33,179 nucleotides of DNA from Candidatus Phocaeicola faecipullorum. Its GTDB lineage: Bacteria > Bacteroidota > Bacteroidia > Bacteroidales > Bacteroidaceae. The DNA is taken from assembly GCA_018884025.1 (NCBI GenBank), contig JAHLFB010000020.1, positions 1 through 33,179 on the forward strand, given 5' to 3'. Below are positions 25,901 to 33,088 of this stretch, in pieces (the stretch's first letter is position 1; every line of letters starts with the position of its first letter). A program made the translations under genes and the position numbers. Below the pieces are notes generated by a model that searched no databases, was not told the origin of the DNA, and saw only the letters and a list, made by a program, of their open reading frames with translations.

Positions 25901-26331
25901 GAAACGGTCTTATCATTAAGAAGTTTCTTTGAAACGACTTTTTCCGCCAAAGCCTCAGGATAAGTAACCACAGTAACTCCTTCTTTTTTCTCCAGCCTGC
26001 TCAATACCTCAGTACGCAAAATTTCATTTGCAGCATCTTTCTGGCCATACTTAATAGCCCTCCTGTATGATGACGGAAAGAACAATATATCATCATCACC
26101 GTTGGCCTGCACCATATCGTGATAAAAATATCCGGCCTCCTCGTTATCGTTCAGGATAAAAACATAAACTGACGGATGTTTTCTGATATATGCCGAAAAG
26201 AACAATGATAAACATGAACCGTGCCCCCCGCCAAGATATATAGTTTTTATACTGTCATTACCCAGCACTGAAGCCAACCCTTTCATATTGGGATGTTCCC
26301 CATATAAGTTTTGTAATTCTGAAATAGTCAT
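22963..26331 (-). CDS. mfd: Transcription-repair coupling factor Mfd
   Basis: A full-length 1122-residue ATPase that dislodges RNA polymerase stalled at DNA lesions and recruits UvrA. Domains in order are the UvrB-like N-terminal part (GQFATRGSILDVF near 175-190), the CarD-like polymerase-interacting domain (about 430-500, PGDYVVHIDHGIGRF), the helicase core with Walker A GFGKT (588-592) and DEEQ (686-689), TATPIPRTLQ, and the helicase C motifs TIIESGIDIPNANTIII and QMRGRVGRS. The TRCF C-terminal domain follows (LLFPNEYIPSSSERMLLYRELD). The start ATG at 26331 is preceded by octamer repeats and a -7 box at 26420-26427. It is divergent from the TPR protein gene. Confidence 0.97.
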   Translation of the reverse strand: MTISELQNLYGEHPNMKGLASVLGNDSIKTIYLGGGHGSCLSLFFSAYIRKHPSVYVFILNDNEEAGYFYHDMVQANGDDDILFFPSSYRRAIKYGQKDAANEILRTEVLSRLEKKEGVTVVTYPEALAEKVVSKKLLNDKTVSLKVGQNIETETISAQLVGLGFEHVDYVYEPGQFATRGSILDVFSFASEYPYRVDFFGDEIDSIRTFEVETQLSKDKKTSVNIVPELAGVTADTVTFLDFLPSDTVLCVKDLLWVREKIQSVHDDAVAPQAIAASEDNGAELPDIQKTIITGTDFTSKALCFRRIDFGAKPIGTPQSKLDFETSVQPIFHKNFDMVSSSLTDFLQRGYKIYICSDSSKQTDRLKDIFKERNDNIGFEPVDRTLHEGFVDHTLRMCIFTDHQIFDRFHKYNLRSDKARSGKVALSLKELNQFEPGDYVVHIDHGIGRFAGLVRIPNGNSTQEVIKLVYQNDDVVFVSIHSLHKISKYKGKEGEPPRISKLGTGAWEKIKERTKTKIKDIARDLIKLYSQRKQEKGFKYSPDSFLQHELEASFLYEDTPDQSKATHDVKADMESDRPMDRLVCGDVGFGKTEVAIRAAFKAVADNKQVAVLVPTTVLAYQHFQTFSKRLEGFPCKVEYLSRARSAKDTTRILKELADGEVNILIGTHKIIGKNVKFKDLGLLIIDEEQKFGVSVKEKLRQIKVNVDTLTMTATPIPRTLQFSLMGARDLSVIQTPPPNRYPIQTEVHTFNEEIITEAINFEMSRNGQVFFVNNRIQNLAELKAMIERNIPDCRVCIGHGQMQPEELEKIIFGFVNYDYDVLLATTIIESGIDIPNANTIIINQAQNFGLSDLHQMRGRVGRSNKKAFCYLLAPPLSSLTPEARRRLQAIENFSDLGSGIHIAMQDLDIRGAGNMLGAEQSGFIADLGYETYQKILAEAVTELKNDEFADLYADEIKAGDEVISGEGFVDECTVESDLELLFPNEYIPSSSERMLLYRELDKLELDKDVEDFKARLRDRFGAIPPEGEELIRIVPLRRIAKRLGIEKIFLKSGRMTLFFVSNPDSPYYQSEAFGKIIGYMSRYPRACNLREQNGKRSMVIKDIKDVQSAVRELQEITSIQAG

Positions 26332-26334
26332 TTT

Positions 26335-26406
26335 AAGTTTACAAGTTTTCGAGTTTTTAAGTTTTTAAGTTAACACTAACCAACTAAAAAACTAAAGAAC
26401 TCATAT
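26335..26406. repeat. Facing arrays of 8-bp repeats in the mfd leader
   Basis: Five octamers of the type AAGTTTTT run from 26335 to 26374 and four inverted octamers of the type ACTAAAAA run from 26375 to 26406. The inner parts are complementary at about 18 of 21 positions, so the mfd leader RNA could fold into a long AU-rich hairpin close to the start codon. The design matches the spacer at 9581-9680. Confidence 0.7.
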
Positions 26407-26419
26407 AAAATAGTTGGTG

Positions 26420-26427
26420 CAAAATTA
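26420..26427 (-). promoter_or_regulatory. -7 box of mfd
   Basis: The minus strand reads TAATTTTG, an exact TAnnTTTG match, about 90 bp before the mfd ATG, giving a leader of roughly 80 nt that contains the octamer arrays. Confidence 0.55.
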
Positions 26428-26439
26428 CAAAAAAGTTAT

Positions 26440-26447
26440 TATTTTTG
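26440..26447 (+). promoter_or_regulatory. -7 box of the TPR protein gene
   Basis: TATTTTTG matches TAnnTTTG and lies 30 bp before the ATG at 26478. Its upstream region overlaps the divergent mfd promoter, so the two may exclude each other. Confidence 0.5.
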
Positions 26448-26477
26448 CGCTTGTAGATTAAATAATGAAATAACGTT

Positions 26478-28655
26478 ATGTATATCGAAATAAAAAAATT
26501 GCTGCTTAACCACAAATTAAAAGAAGCACTCGACAAACTGGCAGAGTTTGCCTCATCAACGGACAACTGGCAAATAAAATCTGAAATAGAAAATCTGAAA
26601 ACTACATATGGCTTCATGATTCAATATGCCTCTCAGGGAGTAAAAGACCCTGACAGGAAAAATATATACAATCAATTATGCAAGAATGCATTTGCATTAA
26701 ACGATAAGACAGAACTTCAGCACAAACTTGAAGCCAACAACTCGTACCTCTCACGCAAATACATGAGCTGCAAGAACTATCCCATGCGTTCTTATTCCAA
26801 CATACGCCTCATGCTGGAAGAAATACAGGATGAAATGAGCATAGCTTCCATGGTTGACGAAGCCAGTTCAAAAGACAAGATGAAAGATATCCTGAAAAGA
26901 CATCAGGCAGTAACAGACGAAATGTTCAACAAAACATGGTTACCGGTTTTATGGAGCAGCGAAGAATATCAGGAGGCTACATCCATTGCAGATTCCCTGA
27001 CTATTTCCGACAACGACAAGGCGTTTATGGCATCTGCCGTATGCCTAAGCCTGATGCATCTGCCGGACCCAAACAAATTCCGTTTCCTGATATATCTGTA
27101 CATGAACTGTAAAAGTCCGGCAATATCCCAGCGCGCACTTGTAGGAATAGTCATCTGCCTGCATCTCAACGAGGAACAGATAGATTTATCATATCCAAAC
27201 CTACACGAAGAACTGGAACTGATGAAGGATGCTCCTAATTTCTACGATGATTTATACACTGTAATCCTCCAACTTATCCTTTCGCTTGATACAGAAGGTA
27301 TAGATAAAAAGATGAGAGACGAAATAATTCCCTCAATCATGAAATCGTCCAGCATGACTGAACCGATAAAGGATATATCAGAGATAAACATTGAGGATTT
27401 TACAGAACTAAACCCGCAATGGAAAGACAGCATAGAAAAAATTAAAGACCAGATAAAGGAGCTTGACATGCTCCGACAGGAAGGAGCAGACACAAATATG
27501 TGTACATTCTCCCAATTGAAAAGATATCCGTTTTTCTATGAACCTTCGCATTGGTTCTGCATCTTCGGACCGGAAATCCCGGAGATTTACGAGATGTATG
27601 CCGACACACAAAACAATTATGCCTCATTCATAAATACGTTGGAAAACGCTACAGACATGTGCAATTCCGACAAGTTTTCGTTGTGCCTGACGTTCAAAAC
27701 CATGCCAAGCCTACCGGTAGATGCCCTTAATTCAGGACTATCCGCACAGAATCAGATACTTAAGGAACAGGAAGGTACTGAAAGCGAAAAAAACATACGA
27801 CGAATGGAAAGCAGACATTTCATTCAGGATATGTACCGTTTCTGCAAGCTATGGGGTACTAAAAACGACAAGATAGATATCTTCAACGAAAATATGAAAA
27901 TATGGGAGAACAGACAGATACACGATTTGTTGGAAGAAGATGAAAAAATAAAGCCACTGGCAGACTACTTGTTTGCCAAAGGGTACACCACAGCAGCACT
28001 ACTGCTATATCTGGAGATTATAATAGAAGATCCAACGAATGTTGAAGCCTTCCAGAAAATAGGATACGGACATATACTCAACGAAAATTATGAATCTGCT
28101 ATCAGAGCACTTGAAACAGCCAATATACTTGACTCCGGAAATGAATGGACACTGAAAAATCTGGCCCTGTGCTACAGAAAAAAAGGCAACTACATAAAAG
28201 CGCTGGAATATCTGAAAGAGGCAGAAAAGGCAAATCCGGACAGCATAAATATCTGTAACCAGATTGGACAGATATACATAATGAATGACAGATACGACGA
28301 CGCACTGAAATATATGTTCAAAGTGGAATATCTCACTAAAGGAAGAACATCTGCCCAAAGAGCAATAGCATGGTGCTATTTCATGACCGGAAGGTATGAA
28401 GAGGCAATTAAAATATATGAAAAAGTGATAGAAAAGCCTGATGCGACAGCCGAAGACTGGATGAATATGGGACATGTATATATGGTAAACAATGATATAA
28501 CATCAGGCATCAGATTTTACAAGAAAGCAAACGAACTTTCAAACAGAAAATCATCGTTTTATGATATGTTCTCAAAAGATACGGAGATGCTTTCCTCAAA
28601 AGGCGTATCAGAAGAAATCATCTGGATGATTCCTGATATGGTGGAAATGGAATAA
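26478..28655 (+). CDS. Cytoplasmic tetratricopeptide-repeat protein
   Basis: A 725-residue protein without signal peptide or membrane segments. The C-terminal third (about 500-690) holds consecutive TPR helices, for example NVEAFQKIGYGHILNENYES, EWTLKNLALCYRKKGNYIKA and INICNQIGQIYIMNDRYDDA, which usually bind protein partners. The N-terminal 480 residues are helical and unfamiliar to me. Homologues seem common in Bacteroidales, but I cannot name a function. The gene is divergent from mfd with compact overlapping promoters and ends at a palindromic terminator shared with the convergent lipoprotein gene. Confidence 0.85.
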   Translation: MYIEIKKLLLNHKLKEALDKLAEFASSTDNWQIKSEIENLKTTYGFMIQYASQGVKDPDRKNIYNQLCKNAFALNDKTELQHKLEANNSYLSRKYMSCKNYPMRSYSNIRLMLEEIQDEMSIASMVDEASSKDKMKDILKRHQAVTDEMFNKTWLPVLWSSEEYQEATSIADSLTISDNDKAFMASAVCLSLMHLPDPNKFRFLIYLYMNCKSPAISQRALVGIVICLHLNEEQIDLSYPNLHEELELMKDAPNFYDDLYTVILQLILSLDTEGIDKKMRDEIIPSIMKSSSMTEPIKDISEINIEDFTELNPQWKDSIEKIKDQIKELDMLRQEGADTNMCTFSQLKRYPFFYEPSHWFCIFGPEIPEIYEMYADTQNNYASFINTLENATDMCNSDKFSLCLTFKTMPSLPVDALNSGLSAQNQILKEQEGTESEKNIRRMESRHFIQDMYRFCKLWGTKNDKIDIFNENMKIWENRQIHDLLEEDEKIKPLADYLFAKGYTTAALLLYLEIIIEDPTNVEAFQKIGYGHILNENYESAIRALETANILDSGNEWTLKNLALCYRKKGNYIKALEYLKEAEKANPDSINICNQIGQIYIMNDRYDDALKYMFKVEYLTKGRTSAQRAIAWCYFMTGRYEEAIKIYEKVIEKPDATAEDWMNMGHVYMVNNDITSGIRFYKKANELSNRKSSFYDMFSKDTEMLSSKGVSEEIIWMIPDMVEME

Positions 28656-28711
28656 AAATTATAATGGCGTTCAAACGGTATTTAAATACTGTTTAAACGC
28701 CATTATAATTT
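28656..28711. terminator. 56-nt palindromic bidirectional terminator with 11-bp TTTAAA units
   Basis: Immediately after the stop codon at 28655 there is a palindrome with 28-nt arms and only two mismatched pairs. Its ends are AAATTATAATGGCG / CGCCATTATAATTT. The centre holds TTCAAA, TTTAAA and TTTAAA at exact 11-bp intervals (28672.5, 28683.5, 28694.5). It lies between the convergent TPR and lipoprotein genes, so it should serve both. TTTAAATACTGTTTAAACG here recurs inverted at 16746-16764. Confidence 0.85.
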
Positions 28712-28733
28712 ACTAATGTACAATACTATGTGC

Positions 28734-30134
28734 TTAGTAGCTTATGGTATAGGTACGAGAGTCTTTTCCGGATTTTACGTATTTGCTTGTTTCATTTTTG
28801 GTTTCCGTTTCATAATACGTCATCGTTTCCTCTTTTTCTTCATAAGGATTCCACACAGTAGCAGTACGCTTTTCATTCGTTGTCCAGATTTCATACGAAC
28901 CTTTATATACCTTATAAGATGTGGATTCGATTATTTTAGTAACGTTTCCATCAGCATCAAACTCATATTCTATCGGAGACGGTCCTTCCGAATGTTCTAC
29001 AGAAGTATATTCAACAGTTTCAATCTTTTCGCCAGGATTCTTGCGCTTATTGCAATATTCGTAATCAATTTCACCATTCGCATCAATAAGTGCGTCATCC
29101 ATAATGAAAGACTTTTCCAACAAATAATCGCTGGTCTTACCAAGACATCCGATATAAAAAAGAATGCTTAAATCATCATCTTCTCCCGGCTCGACCATAT
29201 ACGCCATCATATCTATCATGCCGTTGTTAGGATATTTGTTGGTGTAATATGTATCGTCCAACTCGTATGTATCAGTATCATATCCATAGAAGTCGGATAT
29301 CTTGGTTATCATTCCATTCTCGTAATCGAACGTAGTACGATAATCCACACTGCCATCGGAGTACTCGTCGTAAGCCTCCACCTTTGCAAGACGTACATCG
29401 TTTGTATAACCGAAGGTAGCCATCGGCCGGCTATTGCCGCTACTTCTAAGCTCTGTGGCATTTCCCCTGTCATCGAGTTTAATCACATAATTGTATGTCT
29501 CGCCAGATTCACCTAACTCTTTCTCTTCCATTTGTATTTCGCCCACTACGTCATAGTTGAAACTGTATATCGTAGTTGTTTCATAGTCATACTCATCCAC
29601 ATCGTTCATCGTTATTCTTGCCACCGTGCCATCATCGTAATACGAAAATTCCATATCTCTGCTGTATTCATAAGGTGTATGGCCCTCGTCCACAGCACTG
29701 TTGTCTTCTTCCGTATAAACTATCTTTTTGATTTTCTTCGCCACCGTTCCGGCAGATGTCTCGCCTTTCTGCTCCACTGTTATAACGATTTCGCTGTCGC
29801 CGCAGACAATCTTTATCTCCGCCTTGCGCGATGCCCCGGTGTAGTTTCTCGTGATTGATGCCGTGATGGTGCAATCGCCCGCTTCTCCGCCATAGGCACT
29901 CAGTTTGAGCCATGAAATGCTCTCCCCGCTTTTTGATGCGGCAACTTCACTTACAGACGCCGTCCACGCGGCATCTGCCGTAAACTTGATTGTAGCTTCG
30001 GTATTTTCATCAGCATTGAATACAAGCGATGTCGAAGTCCCGTCGGCCAACTGAAGAAATTTCTCCGTAATAGTCTCGTCGCATGCCGTCAATGTAACAG
30101 CCATCAACAGCAATAATGAATAAAATGCTTTCAT
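28734..30134 (-). CDS. BACON-domain lipoprotein
   Basis: A 466-residue lipoprotein. The lipobox LTAC puts the lipidated cysteine at residue 18, followed by Asp-Glu, which could favour surface export. Residues about 36-124 form a BACON domain (AAWTASVSE, ISWLKLSAYGGEAGDCTI, RKAEIKIVCGDSEIVITVEQ), an Ig-like fold common in Bacteroidetes surface proteins. The rest has tandem beta-hairpin-like segments rich in Tyr, Asp and Glu (EFSYYDDGTVARITMNDVD, TFDYENGMITKISDF) resembling RHS/YD-type or DUF4595-like repeats. No catalytic motif is visible, so binding or adhesion is likelier than catalysis. It starts 33 bp after the response regulator and probably belongs to the same transcript. Confidence 0.82.
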   Translation of the reverse strand: MKAFYSLLLLMAVTLTACDETITEKFLQLADGTSTSLVFNADENTEATIKFTADAAWTASVSEVAASKSGESISWLKLSAYGGEAGDCTITASITRNYTGASRKAEIKIVCGDSEIVITVEQKGETSAGTVAKKIKKIVYTEEDNSAVDEGHTPYEYSRDMEFSYYDDGTVARITMNDVDEYDYETTTIYSFNYDVVGEIQMEEKELGESGETYNYVIKLDDRGNATELRSSGNSRPMATFGYTNDVRLAKVEAYDEYSDGSVDYRTTFDYENGMITKISDFYGYDTDTYELDDTYYTNKYPNNGMIDMMAYMVEPGEDDDLSILFYIGCLGKTSDYLLEKSFIMDDALIDANGEIDYEYCNKRKNPGEKIETVEYTSVEHSEGPSPIEYEFDADGNVTKIIESTSYKVYKGSYEIWTTNEKRTATVWNPYEEKEETMTYYETETKNETSKYVKSGKDSRTYTISY

Positions 30135-30144
30135 AATGAATATA

Positions 30145-30170
30145 AGTTTTTTTTTGAGTTTGTTAGTTTA
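30145..30170. repeat. Octamer-type repeat before the BACON lipoprotein gene
   Basis: The 20-nt sequence TTTTTGAGTTTGTTAGTTTA at 30151-30170 is identical to 9584-9603 in the carboxylase operon. It overlaps the response-regulator stop codon and lies 17 bp before the lipoprotein ATG. The facing second arm seen at the other sites is missing. Confidence 0.65.
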
Positions 30171-30854
30171 AATATTCTTATTCGGGTCAAGATGGATTAT
30201 ACCATTGTTTATAGCCTTCAGAACCAGTTCCACCGCGTTCCTCACCTCGAATTTCATAAACAGGCTTTTGCGGTGTGTCTCAACCGTATTTACGGAGACA
30301 TGAAGCCTCTCGGCTATCTCCTTGGTCTGCATCCCCGACGCTATGGCTTTCAGCACGTCAATCTCCCTGTTGGTGAGCAACGACCGGTAGTCGGGAGCGT
30401 TAATGCTGAATCTCAATCTTTTCCGTATTTTATTAAAACCTTCACAGAAGTATTTCTCACCCCTCAACACGCTTTCCAACGCATTCCTAATCTCATTCGT
30501 ATCTGCCGACTTCAGTATTACGCCGTCAACGCCCATCCGCAGCAGTTTCTTCACTATCCAGGTTTCCTCATGCATCGTATTTACAATTATGCGCGAGCCC
30601 GGACATCTCTCTCTTATTATCTCAAGGAGTTCAAAACCACTCAAATCGGGCAACTCTATATCAAGCAAACAAACGCAAAATGATTTTTCCTTTATCAACG
30701 CTATGGCTTCAGCCGCTGATGACGCCGTGCATACCTCGCCTACTCCAGACATTCCATCCACTATGAACTTTATCCCCTGGAGTATCAAGGCGTGGTCGTC
30801 CACCAATAAAACTCCGGGAGCCTTGTATTTCATTTCATCATTTTCCAAGCCCAT
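30168..30854 (-). CDS. NarL/LuxR-type response regulator
   Basis: A 228-residue two-component regulator. The frame extends to GTG at 30863, but ATG at 30854 is the more usual start, and ATG at 30833 (MKYKAPG) is also possible. The receiver domain opens with VLLVDDHALI (acidic pair Asp19-Asp20) and the phosphoacceptor is Asp65 in CLLDIELPD. The conserved threonine (VNTMHE) and lysine (GVILKSAD) follow. The LuxR-type HTH near 160-215 reads LTNREIDVLKAIASGM, TKEIAERLHVSVNTVETHRK. It follows the histidine kinase, with which it surely pairs, by a 105-bp spacer. The BACON lipoprotein comes next. Confidence 0.94.
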   Translation of the reverse strand: MGLENDEMKYKAPGVLLVDDHALILQGIKFIVDGMSGVGEVCTASSAAEAIALIKEKSFCVCLLDIELPDLSGFELLEIIRERCPGSRIIVNTMHEETWIVKKLLRMGVDGVILKSADTNEIRNALESVLRGEKYFCEGFNKIRKRLRFSINAPDYRSLLTNREIDVLKAIASGMQTKEIAERLHVSVNTVETHRKSLFMKFEVRNAVELVLKAINNGIIHLDPNKNI

Positions 30855-30959
30855 ATACCTCACTTACAACGTTCATTTACAATTAAACAAATAAATTTGC
30901 TTTATCAATGCAAAGGAACATAAATATAAGGAAAGAAAATTCACTGAAATCCGTGATTT

Positions 30960-32879
30960 TTACCGTTTGCCTGTATTTCCCGACAGATTTACATTTATGC
31001 TTATAGACACCCCGTTCTCCCGGGTTATGGAATAAGTGCCGCCAATGGTCTTTAACCTGTCGTCTATGGTACGCATACCTATACCGCGTTTTTTGTTGCC
31101 GTCTTCATCCCAATTGCCGTCATGCGAGACGACCAGCCTGAGCGTTTCCCCGTCATGTTCCATCCTGACATCTATCTTTCCGGCACCGCTATATTTAATC
31201 ATATTGCTCAATATTTCCTGTACGATACGATAAACTTCATAACCCACCTTGTGTGAAATCAGGTTCCAACCGCTGTCCGAATGTGAAACATACTCAATAC
31301 GCATTCCTGTCTGTTCCTCCATTTTGGCAAAATAATCGTATAACATTTCATCAAGGTCTGTAAGCTGGAAACTTGGAGGCATCAGTTCATGCGAAATCGT
31401 CCTTACCCCCGACCTTATGTTTTCCAGCATCTCCACTGCGCTGTCACATCCCTTATCGGAGACATCGCTTCTTTTCATCTGCATTATCACTCCAAGCAAA
31501 TCGCTGCACACCCCGTCGTGCAAATCCTTGGCCAGACGCTTGCGCTCGTTTTCCAGTCCTTCGATATACCGTTTGGCTGAATTCAGTTCCGACTCTTTGC
31601 GTTGTATTTTACGTTTGTGCTGCAGCATCAGGATGACAATGAACAATATTATTATAATCACGCCCATGTATATTCCCAGCCTTACCTGAGATGCTTTCTG
31701 GAGAGCTTTTTCATTTTCCAGCCTTGATATTTCCAGTTCCTTGGCATTAATGTTCAGTTTTGCGTTCAGTTCCGACATTTCCGTGTTTACCCGTGTTTTC
31801 GTTATCGAATCACAATAAGCATACGCCTCCTGCAGGTTTTTATATGCGCTTTTATAATCACCAAGACCTTTATAGGCCTGGGCAAGCAGTTTATGGTATG
31901 TCTCGAAACTTATTTGTGCCTGCACCTGCGGATTAGCCAGCAGCATGTCGATACATTTACCGTATTCGCCCATCCAGTTATAAATGCTGGCGCGTGTGGT
32001 CATAAGCTCAAGTGCCGTCGGGCTTCCCTGCGGTATTTCCCCGATGTATCGTTCATACTTGTCAAGATATATCATCACGGAATCTTTTTTCTCCCACAAT
32101 TGATATGTCGAAAGCAGTGGCGCGAAAGAACTCATGGCAAGAAGCTTGCGGTCGAGCCGCAGGGCTTTCTCGATATTGTCCTTAAATATGCTCACAGACA
32201 AGTCGTATCTTTTTTGTTTGGCATATGCCGCAGCAATCAATATACGAGAATACATATACATGTCCGTATAGCCGGACTCATCAGCGTATCCGGCTGCCAA
32301 TTTTCCGTTTGACAATGCGTCGTCATACCGTTCGCTGGCGAAATACATTGCACCTATATTATAATATATGGCAGCGAGCGTGCTTTTGTCGCCTGATATT
32401 TTGCCCAAGTCCGTGGCGCGGTTATAATAATATAATGTGGAATCCGTCAACCCTAGCTTCTTGCATGTTACCCCCAATGACATGGCAACGGACGACTCGA
32501 ACGCATAATCGCGTTCCTTTAATGCCGGAGCATGGGCCAATGCCTCCTCGAACATCGATTTCGCCGTTCTGAAATCGCCGTTCAGGAAATGATAATCAGC
32601 CCCGGCATTGACAAGACCCAGATATACACGGCTTCCGTAATCCGGCTTTCCGTAAAAAGAAAAGCCTTTATCTATAAAATAATTAAAAGAATCTGTATTG
32701 AATGATTCGTACTCTTCACTAAGCCTTAAACATATCTCGGCTTTCTTTTCATTATGAGTGTCCGCATCACCCAACTTAGACATTTCGATTCGCAAACTGT
32801 CAATCACAGACTGTCCACAAACAATGTTTCCCCTGAGAACGGACAACAACAAAAACACAAATAGAATTTTCTTCATCAT
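30960..32879 (-). CDS. TPR-sensor histidine kinase (HisKA_3/HATPase_c, NarX/DegS-like core)
   Basis: A 639-residue membrane sensor. Residues 1-22 form a signal peptide (ending VCGQ). About 50-370 hold TPR-like helices that would lie in the periplasm (YYNIGAMYFASERYDDALSN, YHKLLAQAYKGLGDYKSAYK). A coiled-coil segment is followed by one transmembrane helix (about 400-420, IYMGVIIIILFIVILML). The HisKA_3 motif ERKRLAKDLHDGVCSDLLG places the phosphorylated histidine at 454. The ATPase N box is near 553-565 (VQEILSNMIKYSG) and the G box RGIGMRTIDDRL near 599-610. This design is frequent in Bacteroidetes and pairs with LuxR regulators. The signal is unknown. A four-unit palindrome array lies 122-209 bp upstream. 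Confidence 0.93.
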   Translation of the reverse strand: MMKKILFVFLLLSVLRGNIVCGQSVIDSLRIEMSKLGDADTHNEKKAEICLRLSEEYESFNTDSFNYFIDKGFSFYGKPDYGSRVYLGLVNAGADYHFLNGDFRTAKSMFEEALAHAPALKERDYAFESSVAMSLGVTCKKLGLTDSTLYYYNRATDLGKISGDKSTLAAIYYNIGAMYFASERYDDALSNGKLAAGYADESGYTDMYMYSRILIAAAYAKQKRYDLSVSIFKDNIEKALRLDRKLLAMSSFAPLLSTYQLWEKKDSVMIYLDKYERYIGEIPQGSPTALELMTTRASIYNWMGEYGKCIDMLLANPQVQAQISFETYHKLLAQAYKGLGDYKSAYKNLQEAYAYCDSITKTRVNTEMSELNAKLNINAKELEISRLENEKALQKASQVRLGIYMGVIIIILFIVILMLQHKRKIQRKESELNSAKRYIEGLENERKRLAKDLHDGVCSDLLGVIMQMKRSDVSDKGCDSAVEMLENIRSGVRTISHELMPPSFQLTDLDEMLYDYFAKMEEQTGMRIEYVSHSDSGWNLISHKVGYEVYRIVQEILSNMIKYSGAGKIDVRMEHDGETLRLVVSHDGNWDEDGNKKRGIGMRTIDDRLKTIGGTYSITRENGVSISINVNLSGNTGKR

Positions 32880-33000
32880 AAAACCCTTAATATTTACCGA
32901 TTATTTGAATATTCGTAAAATTATAAAAATATCCTAATATACAAGTATTCAGAATTGATAATTTAAAATTCTATATATCCCAATGCCTATACATAGTTAC

Positions 33001-33088
33001 CGTTACACGTACGTGTTGCGCCCGTTACACGTATGTGTTACACTCGTTTCACGTTCGTGTTACACGCGTTACACGAACGTGTAACGGT
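33001..33088. repeat. Four palindromic units at exact 22-bp spacing
   Basis: Four 22-bp units run head to tail: 33001-33022, 33023-33044, 33045-33066 and 33067-33088. Cores are ACACGTACGTGT, ACACGTATGTGT, CACGTTCGTG and CGTTACACGAACGTGTAACG. Centres lie at 33010.5, 33032.5, 33054.5 and 33076.5. The last unit has perfect 9-bp arms. Base differences cluster at the centre and unit ends while the ACACG/CGTGT arms are kept. The segment is more GC-rich than its AT-rich flanks, and the rest of 32880-33179 holds no gene that I can support. Confidence 0.85.

Noticed and set aside
33001-33088. CRISPR-like array
   Set aside because: Units are contiguous palindromes of 22 bp with no unique spacers and no cas gene in the window.
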